DNA of 64,000 bases from Liquorilactobacillus uvarum DSM 19971 (GTDB lineage: Bacteria > Bacillota > Bacilli > Lactobacillales > Lactobacillaceae), in contig NZ_AZEG01000003.1 of assembly GCF_001434935.1 (NCBI RefSeq), positions 62,001-126,000 of the forward strand, given 5' to 3'. The position numbers and the translations under genes are program-made. The notes under the pieces are model-generated. The model was not told the origin of the DNA. It was given only the letters and a program-made list of their open reading frames with translations, and made no database searches. This document shows, piece after piece, positions 1 to 10,778 of this stretch. How positions within the stretch are numbered: position 1 is the stretch's first letter; every line of letters starts with the position of its first letter.

Positions 1-52
1 GGTGGCACAAACTATTAAAATTAGCCTTAAAAAAAGCCACTAGCTTGTTAAG

Positions 53-964
53 TTAATGACTATTCAGCTCATTGGGCTGTATAGGTTCATAGTCAACGTC
101 CCAAGGTTCTACATGGACGTCTGTATCTAGGACACCGAAGTTTCGGCGTAGCAAACTCTCAATTTTTTCGGTAATATGGTGGCTTTCACGGACAGACATC
201 TGTGGATCAACCCAGATGATGATATCTACAAAAATATTTGCACCATATGAACGGCCTTGGATATTGTGAACCAATTCAACTCCGGGAATTTCTCTGACCG
301 CATCTGTGTATTTGAGTAAAAGATCATCATCAAAACCATCAGACAGTGAAAAAGCACTATCAGAAAAAATATTGTAAGCAGTTTTTAAAATAGTAAGACC
401 AATAAGCAGAGCTACGACACCATCCAACCAAGGCATTTTAAGATTGGCACCAACGATTGTAATAGATGTTGCAAAACTAGTCAAAGCATCATTACGAGTA
501 TCCTTTGCAATTGCAAGCAGTGAAGCAGAATTGATTTTTTTTGCGAGGTATGAATTATGCAAGTAAACACCGAACATAACACTGCCACTAAACAATCCAA
601 CGAATAAGGCGTAAATGTCAGGAACTTCTTTTTTACCAAACACAATATCGGTAACAGAAGAATAAAGCACGCTAAGCGCGACTAGTAGCATGATAAAGGA
701 AGTTATTAACGTTGCTAGTGTTTCTGCACGCCAATGTCCATATTGATGATCTTCATCAGGAGGTCGTTGAGCTAAACGCAAACCAATCATAATTGCACAT
801 GACGAAAAAATATCTGTGACATTGCCGGACCCATCAGCCAGCAATACTTCTGAGTGGCTTATTTGACCTATTGTAATTTTCAGAAGCGACAATGTAATAT
901 AAGCAATGAGGCTTATGATTACACCTCTTTGAGCAATTTTTAAATTTTGATAGCGTTGTTGCAT
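53..964 (-). CDS. Cation diffusion facilitator family transporter
   Basis: Predicted membrane antiporter that exports divalent metal ions (Zn, Fe, Co, Cd or Mn in this family) in exchange for protons. The 303-residue product has the usual N-terminal block of hydrophobic helices, an early DGSGNVTD motif equivalent to the family HxxxD metal site of helix 2, and a DEDHQYGH stretch just after. The C-terminal ~90 residues form the cytoplasmic ferredoxin-like domain, including HVEPWD. ATG at 964 is preferred over an in-frame TTG six bases upstream because AAGGAG lies at a proper distance from the ATG. It is monocistronic and divergent from obgE. Family is certain; metal specificity cannot be read from the sequence. 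Confidence 0.9.
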   Translation of the reverse strand: MQQRYQNLKIAQRGVIISLIAYITLSLLKITIGQISHSEVLLADGSGNVTDIFSSCAIMIGLRLAQRPPDEDHQYGHWRAETLATLITSFIMLLVALSVLYSSVTDIVFGKKEVPDIYALFVGLFSGSVMFGVYLHNSYLAKKINSASLLAIAKDTRNDALTSFATSITIVGANLKMPWLDGVVALLIGLTILKTAYNIFSDSAFSLSDGFDDDLLLKYTDAVREIPGVELVHNIQGRSYGANIFVDIIIWVDPQMSVRESHHITEKIESLLRRNFGVLDTDVHVEPWDVDYEPIQPNELNSH

Positions 965-1312
965 AGGCAAAAAGCTCCTTGATAATATTTTTGTTAGAGA
1001 AGATAAGAATGAAACTGTTTAAAATCAAAATAAAACATGTCTGAATAAGAACTGATGAAGTTCTACACAATTAATTATAGAATATTTTTTAATCAAAGCA
1101 AACACTAGCATGTTTGTTTGTGAAAAATAACTTAAAGTATTTTATTGTTAAATGTTTGAATTTTGACCGAGCAGGTGAAAACTGTTATAGTGATGCAAGG
1201 CGGTTTATGATTAATTGTCTAGAAATATGGAATCTTAACTATGTTAATTAAAGAAATTGAAAATGATAATTTTTTATCAAGTCCCCCATCTAAAGAAAGG
1301 TGAGTTGTTTAA
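965..1312. other. Divergent intergenic region between CDF transporter and obgE
   Basis: This AT-rich 348-base gap carries the obgE promoter at 1164-1192 and presumably the leftward promoter of the transporter, which I could not place. From the promoter to the obgE start the leader is about 115 bases. I see no ORF with a ribosome binding site, no terminator and no convincing structured RNA in it. Confidence 0.6.
1164..1192 (+). promoter_or_regulatory. Sigma-A type promoter for obgE
   Basis: TTGACC at 1164-1169 and TATAGT at 1187-1192 are separated by exactly 17 bases, a near-consensus vegetative promoter pointing at obgE. Confidence 0.7.
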
Positions 1313-2623
1313 TTGTTTGTAGATCAGGTGAAAATAAATGTTAAAGCCGGAGATGGTGGCGACGGAATGGTTGCTTTTAGAAGAGAAAAATATGTTCCAA
1401 ATGGCGGACCCGCCGGTGGTGATGGTGGAAAAGGCGGCAGTATTATACTGAAGGTTGATGAAGGCCTGCATACTTTGATGGATTTCAGATATCATCGTCA
1501 TTTTAAGGCTAAAAGTGGTGGAAAAGGTATGATAAAGGGAATGTACGGACGAGGTGCTGAAAATCTGTACGTTTTTGTACCGGAAGGCACGACTGTGATG
1601 GATTCTGAAACCGGAGAAGTCTTAGGTGATTTGTTGCACAACGGTGATGAATTAGTTGTTGCTCGTGGTGGTCGCGGTGGTCGTGGAAATATCCATTTTG
1701 CAAGCCCAAGAAATCCGGCTCCAGAAATTGCGGAGAATGGTGAACCTGGGATTGAACGTGTTTTAAAACTTGAATTAAAAGTACTTGCAGACGTTGGCCT
1801 AGTTGGCTTTCCCTCTGTTGGAAAATCGACTTTGCTTGCAGCTGTTACTAGTGCTAGACCTAAAATTGCGGAGTATCATTTCACAACTTTAGTCCCAAAC
1901 TTAGGGATGGTACGCTTAGAGGATGGTCGTGATTTTGTGATGGCCGACCTGCCAGGATTGATTGAGGGCGCGTCTCAAGGTGTTGGTTTGGGAATTCAAT
2001 TTTTGCGTCATGTTGAAAGAACAAGAGTTATCTTGCATGTAATTGATATGAGTGGTACAGATGGCAGGAATCCGTATACTGACTTTCTTAAAATAAGTCA
2101 GGAATTACTCAGTTATGATAGTACTCTGTTAGAAAGGCCGCAAATAATTGTTGCAAGTAAGATGGATCTGACAGACGCACAGGAAAATTTGAAAGAATTC
2201 AAAAAAGAAATGGAAAATGATCACACGTTGAAGGAAGCGCCAGAAATAATTGAAATTTCATCTATTACACATGTGGGCCTGAAAGAACTACTTCTTAAAA
2301 CGGCGTCTCTCCTTGATAAAACACCCGCTTTTCCAACCTTGGCAGAACGGGAGCAACAAGAAGATAAAGTTGCTGAGTATGTTTATCAGGGAAGTGATGA
2401 AGAACCTTTCACAATTACACGAGAACCTGATGCAACATGGGTATTAAGTGGCGAAAAACTTGAAAAGTTATTCAAGATGACAAATCTTGATCATGATGAA
2501 AGTGTCATGCGTTTTGCACGTCAGCTTCGGGGAATGGGTGTAGATGATGCTCTGCGTCAAAAAGGTGCTAAACCAGGCGATCTTGTAAGAATTAATAAAT
2601 TTACGTTTGAATTTATTGAATAA
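1313..2623 (+). CDS. obgE: GTPase ObgE/CgtA
   Basis: Essential GTPase that binds the large ribosomal subunit and links ribosome assembly to (p)ppGpp, stress and DNA replication control. The 436-residue protein has the three Obg parts: a glycine-rich N-terminal Obg fold with many GGxGG repeats (residues 1-158), a G domain with the P-loop GFPSVGKS at 165-172 and DLPG, and the C-terminal OCT domain found in Gram-positive Obg proteins. The start is TTG, supported by GAAAGGTGAG upstream; no ATG or GTG fits. It is transcribed from the promoter at 1164 and is followed after 49 bases by the acyltransferase gene. Confidence 0.96.
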   Translation: MFVDQVKINVKAGDGGDGMVAFRREKYVPNGGPAGGDGGKGGSIILKVDEGLHTLMDFRYHRHFKAKSGGKGMIKGMYGRGAENLYVFVPEGTTVMDSETGEVLGDLLHNGDELVVARGGRGGRGNIHFASPRNPAPEIAENGEPGIERVLKLELKVLADVGLVGFPSVGKSTLLAAVTSARPKIAEYHFTTLVPNLGMVRLEDGRDFVMADLPGLIEGASQGVGLGIQFLRHVERTRVILHVIDMSGTDGRNPYTDFLKISQELLSYDSTLLERPQIIVASKMDLTDAQENLKEFKKEMENDHTLKEAPEIIEISSITHVGLKELLLKTASLLDKTPAFPTLAEREQQEDKVAEYVYQGSDEEPFTITREPDATWVLSGEKLEKLFKMTNLDHDESVMRFARQLRGMGVDDALRQKGAKPGDLVRINKFTFEFIE

Positions 2624-2672
2624 TCATGGGATGATATCCAAATTGTTTTTAAACTTTGAGGTTGATTAAAGG

Positions 2673-4583
2673 ATGGATAGGAAATTAAAAAAGCGCCGTT
2701 ATATTAACGGTTTTGATGGTATTCGAACTATAGCTGTGATGGGGGTAATATTTTACCATTTAATGCCTTATAATATTCAAGGAGGCTATTTGGGTGTCCC
2801 CATTTTCTTTGTTTTGTCAGGTTACTTGATTACAGATTTATTGAATCAAGAATTACAACAAAATGGACGAATAGATATTTTAGCATTTTATAAGCGACGG
2901 GTGAAGAGGCTTTATCCAGGATTGGTAACAATGATTTTTGTGACAGTTGCTTATATCACGTTGTTTCAGAGGTCATTACTGACAAATATTCGTCAAATCA
3001 TGATAACAAATTTTGTCTATGTTTATAATTGGTTTCAAGTTATTCATCGCGAATCTTATTTTGATAAGTTTGGTCCGCAATCGCCGTTTACGCATTTATG
3101 GTCTCTTTCAATTGAAGGCCAATTTTACTTATTTTGGCCTTTGCTCTTAACGTTTTTATGGGTTGTTATCCGGAAAAAACAACCTATTTTTGATGTTGTT
3201 TTTATCGGAGCGTTTCTCTCTGCACTTCTAATGGCTGTGCTTTATAAAGAAGGTCAAGATCCATCACGTGTTTATTATGGAACTGATACTCGAATGTTCT
3301 CTATTTTATTGGGTGCTGCGTTATCTATTTTGTGGCCAAGCACGTCGTTAAAGAAAAAAATTCCTAATGTAGCAAAACATACCTTGAATATCGCGGGGAT
3401 TATCTCGCTAATATTGATTATATGGATGTTCTTTAATATGCCTGGTGAAAGTGCGTTGACCTATCATGGAGGAATGTTTTTCTTTTCGTTACTTTCAGCA
3501 ATTTTTATAGCTGCCGTTGCTCATCCAGGTGCGGATATGGATGGTTTGATGACCAACCGTTTATTTTCTTGGTTAGGTAAGAGAAGCTATGGGATATACT
3601 TGTATCAGTACCCAGTAATGGTTTTTTATGAAGCACGTGTTACCAACATTGCGGGTCATCCTTGGTTAAATGCATTTATTGAAATTATAATCATAGTGGT
3701 TGTCAGTCATCTTTCGTATACGTATATTGAACGACCATTACAACATTTCAATTATGCATACACAAAAGATACGGTACTGGAATTTTTTAAAAAGAATTCA
3801 CATTACGGCTGGAAGCGGCTTTGGGGTACAGGAGCGTTAGTGATTGTTTTCCTTGCGCTTTTAGGTGCAGTTCAGCAACCGGCTGCAAGCGCCGTTGAGG
3901 GTGATCAGAAGTTACAGGCTACTATTCAAAAAAACGAGCAGAAAGTTGCGGAAAATAATAAGAAAGATGCATCGGAAACAGGTAAGAAAAAGGGTTTGAA
4001 GCAGGGAGAAGAGAATTCTTCTAAGATCCGAAATAAAACTGAATATAAAGCTAGTGATGAAAGCAAACCCACAGTTCCGGGCGGTTTAAATGAAACAATG
4101 AAAAAGAAAGCTCAATCGTTGAATATCACGGCTGTAGGTGATTCAGTATTGGCTGATGGATCAGTAAAATTACAGGATCTTTTCCCGCAAATGTATATTG
4201 ATGCGAAGGTTGGGCGTCAGATGCCAGATGCGATCGCGGTACTTCAAAGTTTGGCTAACAGTGGAAAGTTAGCGGATTCTGTCCTGTTAAGCATTGGAAC
4301 GAATGGTCCTTTTTCAGATGATCAGCTGAAGTCAATTATGGACATTGTCGGCAGTAGAAGAAAAGTATACTGGATTAATACGCACGTTCCGACACGTCGT
4401 TGGCAGGATCAGGTTAACGGTTCACTGAGTATGGCCTCAAAGAAGTATCATAATTTAAAAGTTATTGATTGGTATACGTACAGTAAAAATCATTCAGACT
4501 GGTTCTATGATGACAATGTACACCCAAACGAATATGGGTTGAATTATTACAGTACTTATATTGCTAAAAGCATACTGGAATAA
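2673..4583 (+). CDS. oatA: OatA-like peptidoglycan/polysaccharide O-acetyltransferase
   Basis: Membrane acyltransferase expected to O-acetylate peptidoglycan (MurNAc), which in OatA-type enzymes gives lysozyme resistance; other cell-surface glycans remain possible. The 636 residues fall into two parts. Residues 1 to about 405 are an acyltransferase-3 domain with ten or so membrane helices, including the GFDGIRTIAV start and a YHLMPYN histidine motif. After a charged Lys/Glu-rich linker (about 415-465) comes an extracellular SGNH/GDSL-type domain with GDSV as the nucleophile block and DDNVHPNEYG carrying the Asp-His pair. This two-domain layout is typical of OatA. It follows obgE on the same strand with no terminator between. 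Confidence 0.85.
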   Translation: MDRKLKKRRYINGFDGIRTIAVMGVIFYHLMPYNIQGGYLGVPIFFVLSGYLITDLLNQELQQNGRIDILAFYKRRVKRLYPGLVTMIFVTVAYITLFQRSLLTNIRQIMITNFVYVYNWFQVIHRESYFDKFGPQSPFTHLWSLSIEGQFYLFWPLLLTFLWVVIRKKQPIFDVVFIGAFLSALLMAVLYKEGQDPSRVYYGTDTRMFSILLGAALSILWPSTSLKKKIPNVAKHTLNIAGIISLILIIWMFFNMPGESALTYHGGMFFFSLLSAIFIAAVAHPGADMDGLMTNRLFSWLGKRSYGIYLYQYPVMVFYEARVTNIAGHPWLNAFIEIIIIVVVSHLSYTYIERPLQHFNYAYTKDTVLEFFKKNSHYGWKRLWGTGALVIVFLALLGAVQQPAASAVEGDQKLQATIQKNEQKVAENNKKDASETGKKKGLKQGEENSSKIRNKTEYKASDESKPTVPGGLNETMKKKAQSLNITAVGDSVLADGSVKLQDLFPQMYIDAKVGRQMPDAIAVLQSLANSGKLADSVLLSIGTNGPFSDDQLKSIMDIVGSRRKVYWINTHVPTRRWQDQVNGSLSMASKKYHNLKVIDWYTYSKNHSDWFYDDNVHPNEYGLNYYSTYIAKSILE

Positions 4584-5112
4584 GGGCACCATTTTCCAAT
4601 GTATATGTATGACTAATCTCCCGTGAGCAGAGTCGATAGATTTATTGTTACGAAAATTTTTGATAATTATCAGTGGTGGTCATTGTAAGCTAATCTTTCT
4701 TACCTCTAGTTTTAAGTGTTATAACTGTTAGGGGCAGAGTTATGAGCAAGCAATGGCTTTTTTATTGGTCAGTTTCCAAGTACAATGCTGTTTTTTACGC
4801 TATAGGTTTATGCAGCGTTATATTAACTACTAGTACTTTGTTTGGTTAGTGTTTTTTTATCAAGGAATAAAAAGAAATGCAATGTTAAGTTGCATCTGAT
4901 TGATTTTCTTTTAACAATCTGCCAAGCAAAAATAATAATAGAAGCAGGAGTCGTCAAAGTAATAAGCAGAGTCCTATTTGCAAGTGAATCACGGATAGGG
5001 TTCCGCATGTCCTGAGACTTTTCTAAAAGGCTTTGCATCATACTACATAATATGAGCATTATCAAAGCTTTGACTTCTACACACTCTTTTTCTAATTCTT
5101 TACCAAGCTTTT
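4584..5112. other. Long intergenic region after oatA, possibly holding decayed coding sequence
   Basis: No convincing gene in 529 bases. A 12-base perfect palindrome (TGATAATTATCA) lies at 4661-4672. On the minus strand an open frame downstream of the 94-residue gene reads into a hydrophobic, coding-like stretch down to 4823, but it has no ribosome binding site and only a TTG start at 5065. I could not find a clear terminator for oatA. It may be a remnant of a gene that once followed the neighbour at 5113-5397. Confidence 0.4.
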
Positions 5113-5397
5113 TTATGAAAAAATAATTTGTGCTTGAGTCAGTCTGTAACCAAAGATCAAATGTGTCTGGTTTTCAGAAGCGACACTGACTGCCAAACGT
5201 TCATCTGAGAATGAAGAAAGCAATTTTTTTAACTGACCAAGTGTTAAAGGCTTGTCCGTGGTAGATGAGATAAGTACAATGTTTTGTGATGTTTTTTTAA
5301 TTGAACTAATGGGAAGCAGTTTATTTTTTGACTCAAAGAAAGTGTTGAAATCACTTTTTAAATCTGCAAGTGAAAGTTTAAAATCTACCAGACGCAT
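5113..5397 (-). CDS. Hypothetical protein, 94 residues
   Basis: I do not recognise this protein. It is a small, soluble, Ser/Leu/Lys-rich product with no signal peptide, membrane helix or cysteine, and a predicted mixed alpha/beta character. The gene is credible because AGGAG sits seven or eight bases before the ATG on the minus strand. It is divergent from rnz and is not part of the rnz operon. Function is not predictable from the sequence. Confidence 0.6.
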   Translation of the reverse strand: MRLVDFKLSLADLKSDFNTFFESKNKLLPISSIKKTSQNIVLISSTTDKPLTLGQLKKLLSSFSDERLAVSVASENQTHLIFGYRLTQAQIIFS

Positions 5398-5477
5398 TTA
5401 TTAATCTCCTTAATATATTTGTATACTGCCAGTTTATGATGATATTATAATATTCGGCGGGGATGTAAACAAGCCGA

Positions 5478-5508
5478 TTGGAATTTTAGCTGGAAGTTAG
5501 CGTATAAT
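5478..5508 (+). promoter_or_regulatory. Possible promoter of the rnz operon
   Basis: TATAAT at 5503-5508 is a perfect -10 box. The best -35 candidate, TTGGAA at 5478-5483, is 19 bases upstream, which is longer than optimal. It lies in the divergent gap ahead of rnz and no other -10 box there is as good. Confidence 0.4.
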
Positions 5509-5634
5509 TTTGGATAGGGTACAATCTTTGTTATGGATAGAGTTATGAAGTTGGTTGTACTAATCTGGTAATTTAATTAAAAAATAGTCATCATGGCTTT
5601 GCAGCATGCTATGACTAATAGATTGGAATATAGT

Positions 5635-6573
5635 ATGGAATTAGAATTTTTAGGAACAGGCGCTGGATCTCCAGCAAAATCACGTAATGTAACCGGAATT
5701 GCGTTGAAATTACTCGAAGAGATCAATGAAGTTTGGCTTTTCGATGTTGGTGAAGGAACTCAGCATCAAATTTTAAGGACTACGATTCGTCCGCGTAAAA
5801 TAAACCGAATTTTTATCACTCATCTGCATGGCGATCACATTTTTGGATTGCCTGGTTTTTTGAGCAGTCGATCTTTTCAAGGGGCTCAAAAAAATGAACC
5901 TCTGACAATATATGCCCCAAAAGGGGTGCAGGATTTTGTCCAGACAGCTATGCGCGTATCGCAAACCAAATTATCTTATAAAATAAACTTTGTTGTTTTG
6001 GACAAAGAAAAAAACATTTTCGAAGATGAACGGTTTAGAGTAATTGCTAAACATTTAGATCATCGTATTGAATGCTTTGGTTTTCGAATCGAAGAAAAAG
6101 ATTATCCGGGAGAATTAATGGTTGCTAAACTACGGGCCGATAATGTTCCATCCGGCCCTTTATATGGACAGTTGAAAGCTGGGAAAACTATCACACTTCA
6201 GGATGGGCGTATTATTAAAGGTCAAGATTATTTGGGAGCTCCAAAAAAAGGACGCATCATAGCAATTTTGGGAGATACACGCCAGACTGATAATATTGCT
6301 TTACTGGCTCAGAATGCAGATGTTTTAGTGCATGAGAGTACTTTTGCTAAAGATGAGGCCCAACTTGCTTATAATTATTACCATTCTACATGTGTTCAAG
6401 CAGCTCAAGTTGCAAGCAGATGTAATGTTAAAAAACTTATTTTAACACATATATCTGCACGCTATGTTGGTCAAAAAGCACGCTTACTTGAAAAAGATGC
6501 AAAAATAATTTTTAAGAATACTAAATTGGCAAATGATTTTGATGTCTTTAAAATTCCCTTTTCGAAAAAATAG
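5635..6573 (+). CDS. rnz: Ribonuclease Z
   Basis: Zn-dependent endoribonuclease that trims the 3' trailer of tRNA precursors that lack an encoded CCA. The 312-residue protein is of the long bacterial RNase Z type: N-terminal [11 protein letters not shown], the metallo-beta-lactamase motif HLHGDH at 63-68, a flexible-arm exosite region in the middle, and C-terminal HESTFA and THISARY metal-ligand blocks. The internal ATG at 5635 matches the family N-terminus; an upstream in-frame ATG would add 14 residues with no counterpart. The one tRNA gene in this window also lacks an encoded CCA, consistent with need for this enzyme. First gene of an rnz-SDR-lapA-recJ-apt run. Confidence 0.95.
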   Translation: MELEFLGTGAGSPAKSRNVTGIALKLLEEINEVWLFDVGEGTQHQILRTTIRPRKINRIFITHLHGDHIFGLPGFLSSRSFQGAQKNEPLTIYAPKGVQDFVQTAMRVSQTKLSYKINFVVLDKEKNIFEDERFRVIAKHLDHRIECFGFRIEEKDYPGELMVAKLRADNVPSGPLYGQLKAGKTITLQDGRIIKGQDYLGAPKKGRIIAILGDTRQTDNIALLAQNADVLVHESTFAKDEAQLAYNYYHSTCVQAAQVASRCNVKKLILTHISARYVGQKARLLEKDAKIIFKNTKLANDFDVFKIPFSKK

Positions 6574-6586
6574 GAGGTTAGGCAAA

Positions 6587-7396
6587 ATGCAGAATTATAA
6601 GTATTTGAAAGATTTACGGAATCGAATAGCAATTGTCACAGGTGCTTCCTCAGGTTTAGGTGAGCAGATTGCTTATCAATTGGCTAAAAGAGGAGCTATC
6701 GTGGTGGTGTGTGCCCGACGAATGGATCGTCTGGAAGTTGTTAGCCAAAGATGTCGAGAGTTGTCAGGCAGGCTTTCAACAGCTATGGAACTAGATGTTG
6801 CTCGGCCAGAACAGATTGAACAAGTGATAGAGCAGGTTGAAAATGAGTTAGGTCCAATAGATGTTTTAATTAATGATGCGGGATTCGGTTTAATGGAAAA
6901 TGCACTTGATTTTAAAATGGATATCGCTGAAAAAATGTTCAGAGTAAATGTTTTGGGTTTGATGTATATGACAAAATATGCGGCATTGAAAATGTCGGTT
7001 CGAAAACGTGGAGCAATTGTCAATATTGCTTCTGTCGCTGGTAAAATAGCAACGCCTAAATCGGCTGTTTATTCTGCTACAAAAGCGGCAGTTTTAGGAT
7101 ATTCTAATGCTTTGCGCTTGGAATTAAAGCCATTAGGCATAAGCGTTTTGACTGTTAATCCGGGTCCTATAAAGACAGATTTTTTCAATATAGCTGACAA
7201 GAGTGGTCATTATTTAGAAAATGTTGGTTTGTTTGTCTTGGACCCTGAAGAGACGGCGGAAAAAGTAGTGAAAGCGATCGGAACTTCACGTCGTGAATTA
7301 AATTTACCGTACGTATTCCAAGCTATGTATCACTTTTATCAATTTTGTCCTTGGGTAGGGGACTACTTGGCAGGAAACTTATTTAATAAAAAATAA
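6587..7396 (+). CDS. Short-chain dehydrogenase/reductase (YqjQ/DltE-like)
   Basis: NAD(P)-dependent oxidoreductase of the classical SDR family; the substrate is unknown. The 269-residue Rossmann protein shows the cofactor motif TGASSGLG near the N-terminus, a NDAGFG motif (usual NNAG, here with Asp), the catalytic YSATK pair and the NPGPIKT segment. The start at 6587 follows AGGAGG directly; the upstream extension in the same frame overlaps rnz and is unlikely. It lies 13 bases after rnz, an arrangement seen widely in lactobacilli, so co-transcription is expected. Confidence 0.88.
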   Translation: MQNYKYLKDLRNRIAIVTGASSGLGEQIAYQLAKRGAIVVVCARRMDRLEVVSQRCRELSGRLSTAMELDVARPEQIEQVIEQVENELGPIDVLINDAGFGLMENALDFKMDIAEKMFRVNVLGLMYMTKYAALKMSVRKRGAIVNIASVAGKIATPKSAVYSATKAAVLGYSNALRLELKPLGISVLTVNPGPIKTDFFNIADKSGHYLENVGLFVLDPEETAEKVVKAIGTSRRELNLPYVFQAMYHFYQFCPWVGDYLAGNLFNKK

Positions 7397-7421
7397 AATT
7401 TGAATACAAGGGGTGTTCAAC

Positions 7422-7769
7422 ATGAAAAATCAGGGTCGTCTTTTGACTGCATTAGTGGTTGCATTATTAATTGTTATTTTTGCTTTACTTAATACACAGT
7501 CAATTGAAATTAGTTTTGGCTTTTGGAAATTTAGCTTACCTTTAGTTTTAGTGCTTGTTGTTTCAGTCCTATTAGGTGTCCTTATAACAGTATTGATGTC
7601 TACAGTAACGACTTTGCGTTTGAAGTCTGAACTTAAGGAAAGTCAGAAAAAGAATGCTGAGATAAAGGATAACGAGAAAAAACGCTACGAAAAAAAATTG
7701 GCAACAGTTACAGCGGAATATCAGCGTAAAATGAATGAACGCAGTACAAAAAAATCGCAAACAGATTAG
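7422..7769 (+). CDS. lapA: LapA family (DUF1049) small membrane protein
   Basis: Small integral membrane protein of 115 residues with two hydrophobic helices (about residues 8-28 and 38-62) joined by a short hydrophilic turn, then a highly charged Lys/Glu coiled-coil tail on the cytoplasmic side. This is the LapA domain (DUF1049) architecture; in Gram-negatives a homologue works with LapB in LPS assembly, a role that cannot apply here. The start at 7422 is preceded by AAGGGGTG. It sits between the SDR gene and recJ in the operon. Confidence 0.8.
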   Translation: MKNQGRLLTALVVALLIVIFALLNTQSIEISFGFWKFSLPLVLVLVVSVLLGVLITVLMSTVTTLRLKSELKESQKKNAEIKDNEKKRYEKKLATVTAEYQRKMNERSTKKSQTD

Positions 7770-7795
7770 TAATGCAGTAAATGGGAGTTGATTCT

Positions 7796-10108
7796 TTGTT
7801 TGAGGCACATTATGCTTGGAAATTTGCGTCAACTGATTTTGAAGGCAACGTAAAAAAAATATCTGAAGAAACAAATTTAAAGCCTTTAGTAGTGCAACTC
7901 TTAATAAATAAGGGTTTCAATACTACAGAACAGATAAAAAGTTTTTTAAATCCAGAAGTTACAGAGTTGAACGATCCCTTTTTAATGCACGACATGCAAA
8001 GGGCTGTCGAAAGAATTCAAAAATCTATTATAAGCGGACAAAAGATTGTTGTTTATGGTGATTATGATGCAGATGGTATTACGAGTACAACGTTGATTTA
8101 TGAAACATTGGAACAACTTGGGGCAAACATTGAATATTATATTCCCGATCGCTTTAAGGATGGTTATGGACCAAACAAGAGTGTTTATAAAAAACTGATC
8201 GAAGATGGGACAAAACTGATTTTAACAGTTGATAATGGGGTCTCAGGTTTTGATGCGGTGCAATATGCCAACAATCAAAATGTGGATGTAATTATTACTG
8301 ATCATCATGAGTTACCGCAAAAATTACCGGAAGCGTATGCAATTATTCATCCTAGATATCCTGGACAGAGATATCCCTTTGGACAGTTAGCTGGTGTTGG
8401 GGTTGCTTTTAAATTAGCGTGTGCTTTACTTGATGAGGTTCCTCAAGAAATGCTAGATTTAGTCGCAATCGGGACAGTGGCTGACTTAGTACCTCTGGTT
8501 GCTGAAAACAGGGCATTAGTTACTTTTGGGTTAAAAATGCTGCAGAATACGCAACGTCCTGGTCTTGAAGCTTTGTTTAAAGCGGCTGGATTAACACAAT
8601 CGATGATAAACGAAGAAAACATTGGTTTTGCGATAGCGCCACGACTCAATTCATTGGGGCGCCTAAAGACAGCATCATTGGGGGTTAAGCTATTAACAAC
8701 TTTGGATGAGGAAACTGCACAAACATTGGCGCAAGAGGTACAACAACTGAATCAGAAGCGCCAACTTTTAGTTGAAAAAACCACAACTGAGGCAATTAGT
8801 GTATTAAAAGGCCAAAAAAAACATCTTGTCAATGTAGTCTATAAAAAAGATTGGCATGAAGGTATTTTGGGTATCGTTGCTAGTCATCTAGTTGAAAAGA
8901 CTGGAAGACCTTCAATTGTCTTAAGTGTCACTGGAGAAAACGCAAAGGGATCGGGAAGATCTGTTGAAGCTTTCCAGTTGTATGAAGCTTTGAATAATCA
9001 TCGGGAACTGATGGATACTTTTGGTGGTCACCATATGGCTTGTGGCCTAACCATTTCTTTGAATAAACTTGATGAATTTCAGAATGTTCTTGATCAGGAA
9101 GCCAGAAAACAAGAATTAGACAAGATTAAAAAACCAAGCTTGAAAATAGCAGCTAAATTATCATTTAGCGAGATTGATGAAAAATTGATTAACGATTTAA
9201 AATTGCTAGCACCTTATGGTAATGGAAATCCAAAACCTATTTTTGCTTTTTCTGATTATAAAATATATGAAACAAAATTAATTGGGAAGAAAAAAAATCA
9301 TTTAAAACTTTCATTAGGACAAAAAGGTAAGAAGATAGATGCACTTGCATTTTCAGTAGGCACAAAAGGTAGTTGCATTGTTTCTGATAGTAACCCTTTA
9401 AAATTCGTGGGTCAGTTAAGTCAGAATGTATGGAGAGGCAAAGTAAAACCACAGATTTTGATTTCTGATTTTGCATATCAAGGATTCCCATTGATTGATA
9501 TGCGGACAAATAAATTGCAAAAAACAATGTTTAAACGAATTGGAACCTATGTTTTTTTCAGTGAAAAAGTATATCATCAATTGCAGGACTATCTTCCTGC
9601 ATCAGCGGATAAGATAATAGCAGAAGGCAATGTAAATGATGGATATGAAGCGACAAATCTAATTTTTGTTGATTGTCCGCCTTCATTGGATGTACTTGCA
9701 GCAGTGCTAAAGAAAGTTTCGGCTGCAGAAATAACAATGATTTTTTATCCATACCATCCCGTATACTTAGACGGAATGCCCACGAGAAAAGATTTTGCAA
9801 AAGTTTATCGTTTTGTCATGACACATCAGAAAATTGATATAAAAAAGAAACTGCCTGAATTAGCAAATTACCTTAAGTTAAAAAAGGATTTGTTGATTTT
9901 CATGTTGCAGGTGTTTTTTGAAGTGGGATTTGTTAAAATGGATAATGGATTAATGACAGGATATAGCAAGAATCAAGTTGTTGATTTGAAGGAGACGCCC
10001 AGCTATCACTCTAGGCAGCAATTGATTGAAGTCGAAGATGTATTATTGGCAAGCAAAACTGATGAGTTGAAACGGTGGGTTCTCAAGCACATGACAGTTG
10101 AAAACTAA
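7796..10108 (+). CDS. recJ: Single-stranded-DNA-specific exonuclease RecJ
   Basis: 5'-3' single-strand DNA exonuclease used in recombination, mismatch and base-excision repair. The protein has the DHH-family catalytic motifs GDYDADG, a TDHH block and GGHHMACG of the DHHA1 half, then an OB fold and a long C-terminal extension of about 200 residues typical of Firmicutes RecJ, giving 770 residues. I chose TTG at 7796 because GGGAG lies at correct spacing before it and homologues begin near this point; an ATG at 7781 has no ribosome binding site. It overlaps nothing and is followed after 13 bases by apt. Confidence 0.93.
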   Translation: MFEAHYAWKFASTDFEGNVKKISEETNLKPLVVQLLINKGFNTTEQIKSFLNPEVTELNDPFLMHDMQRAVERIQKSIISGQKIVVYGDYDADGITSTTLIYETLEQLGANIEYYIPDRFKDGYGPNKSVYKKLIEDGTKLILTVDNGVSGFDAVQYANNQNVDVIITDHHELPQKLPEAYAIIHPRYPGQRYPFGQLAGVGVAFKLACALLDEVPQEMLDLVAIGTVADLVPLVAENRALVTFGLKMLQNTQRPGLEALFKAAGLTQSMINEENIGFAIAPRLNSLGRLKTASLGVKLLTTLDEETAQTLAQEVQQLNQKRQLLVEKTTTEAISVLKGQKKHLVNVVYKKDWHEGILGIVASHLVEKTGRPSIVLSVTGENAKGSGRSVEAFQLYEALNNHRELMDTFGGHHMACGLTISLNKLDEFQNVLDQEARKQELDKIKKPSLKIAAKLSFSEIDEKLINDLKLLAPYGNGNPKPIFAFSDYKIYETKLIGKKKNHLKLSLGQKGKKIDALAFSVGTKGSCIVSDSNPLKFVGQLSQNVWRGKVKPQILISDFAYQGFPLIDMRTNKLQKTMFKRIGTYVFFSEKVYHQLQDYLPASADKIIAEGNVNDGYEATNLIFVDCPPSLDVLAAVLKKVSAAEITMIFYPYHPVYLDGMPTRKDFAKVYRFVMTHQKIDIKKKLPELANYLKLKKDLLIFMLQVFFEVGFVKMDNGLMTGYSKNQVVDLKETPSYHSRQQLIEVEDVLLASKTDELKRWVLKHMTVEN

Positions 10109-10121
10109 AGGAGCGTTCTTA

Positions 10122-10640
10122 ATGGCATTAGATTTGACAAAATATGTGTCCAGCATACAGGATTATCCAGAAAAGGGTATTATTTTCCGGGATATCTCCC
10201 CCTTAATGGCCGATGGTGAGGCTTATAAGCAGGCGACAGCACAAATAGTACAGTTTGCACGTGATAAAGGTGTTCAAATGATCGTAGGGCCTGAGGCACG
10301 TGGATTTATTGTTGGCTGCCCTGTGGCCTATGAACTTGGTGTGGGCTTTGCACCGGCACGTAAAAAGGGAAAACTTCCTCGCGAAACAGTTAAAGCAACT
10401 TATACCTTGGAATATGGAACAGCTGAGCTGTATATGCATAAAGATGCTGTTAAGCCTGGGCAACATGTTTTGGTGACCGATGATTTACTAGCTACAGGTG
10501 GTACTATCGGAGCTACCATTGATTTGGTCGAACAATTGGGTGGAATTGTTGTCGGATGTGCATTTATAATTGAGCTTGATGAACTAAAAGGTCATGAAAA
10601 GATAAAAGATTATGATGTGTTGACCTTAATGCATTATTAG
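10122..10640 (+). CDS. apt: Adenine phosphoribosyltransferase
   Basis: Cytoplasmic purine-salvage enzyme converting adenine and PRPP to AMP and pyrophosphate. The 172-residue protein has the flexible-loop motif [10 protein letters not shown] and the PRPP-binding signature [13 protein letters not shown]. The start at 10122 follows AAAGGAG; the short in-frame extension into recJ is unlikely. The recJ-apt order is conserved in Firmicutes, and the terminator at 10659 closes the operon. Confidence 0.96.
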   Translation: MALDLTKYVSSIQDYPEKGIIFRDISPLMADGEAYKQATAQIVQFARDKGVQMIVGPEARGFIVGCPVAYELGVGFAPARKKGKLPRETVKATYTLEYGTAELYMHKDAVKPGQHVLVTDDLLATGGTIGATIDLVEQLGGIVVGCAFIIELDELKGHEKIKDYDVLTLMHY

Positions 10641-10658
10641 AATTATTCTGTGCACACG

Positions 10659-10702
10659 AAGAAGGGTGGAGACAAAGAAATTTGTTTTGCCCTTCTTTGT
10701 TA
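10659..10702 (+). terminator. Rho-independent terminator after apt
   Basis: AAGAAGGG pairs with CCCTTCTT, extended inward by GACAAA/TTTGTT around a GAAA loop, and is followed by a T-rich tail. It ends the rnz-apt operon. Confidence 0.85.
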
Positions 10703-10778
10703 TATGCATTACTTTTGAAAGAAAAGTTTATTTTTGAAAATTAAAATGCCAGTGTTTTTAAATAAGGAGTTAATAGTG

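Noticed and set aside
4661-4672. TGATAATTATCA as a Fur-type box
   Set aside because: It is symmetric but too short for the 7-1-7 Fur consensus and is not placed in a recognisable promoter.
4823-5065. 80-residue minus-strand ORF with a hydrophobic stretch
   Set aside because: It begins with TTG and has no ribosome binding site; reported only as possible decayed sequence.
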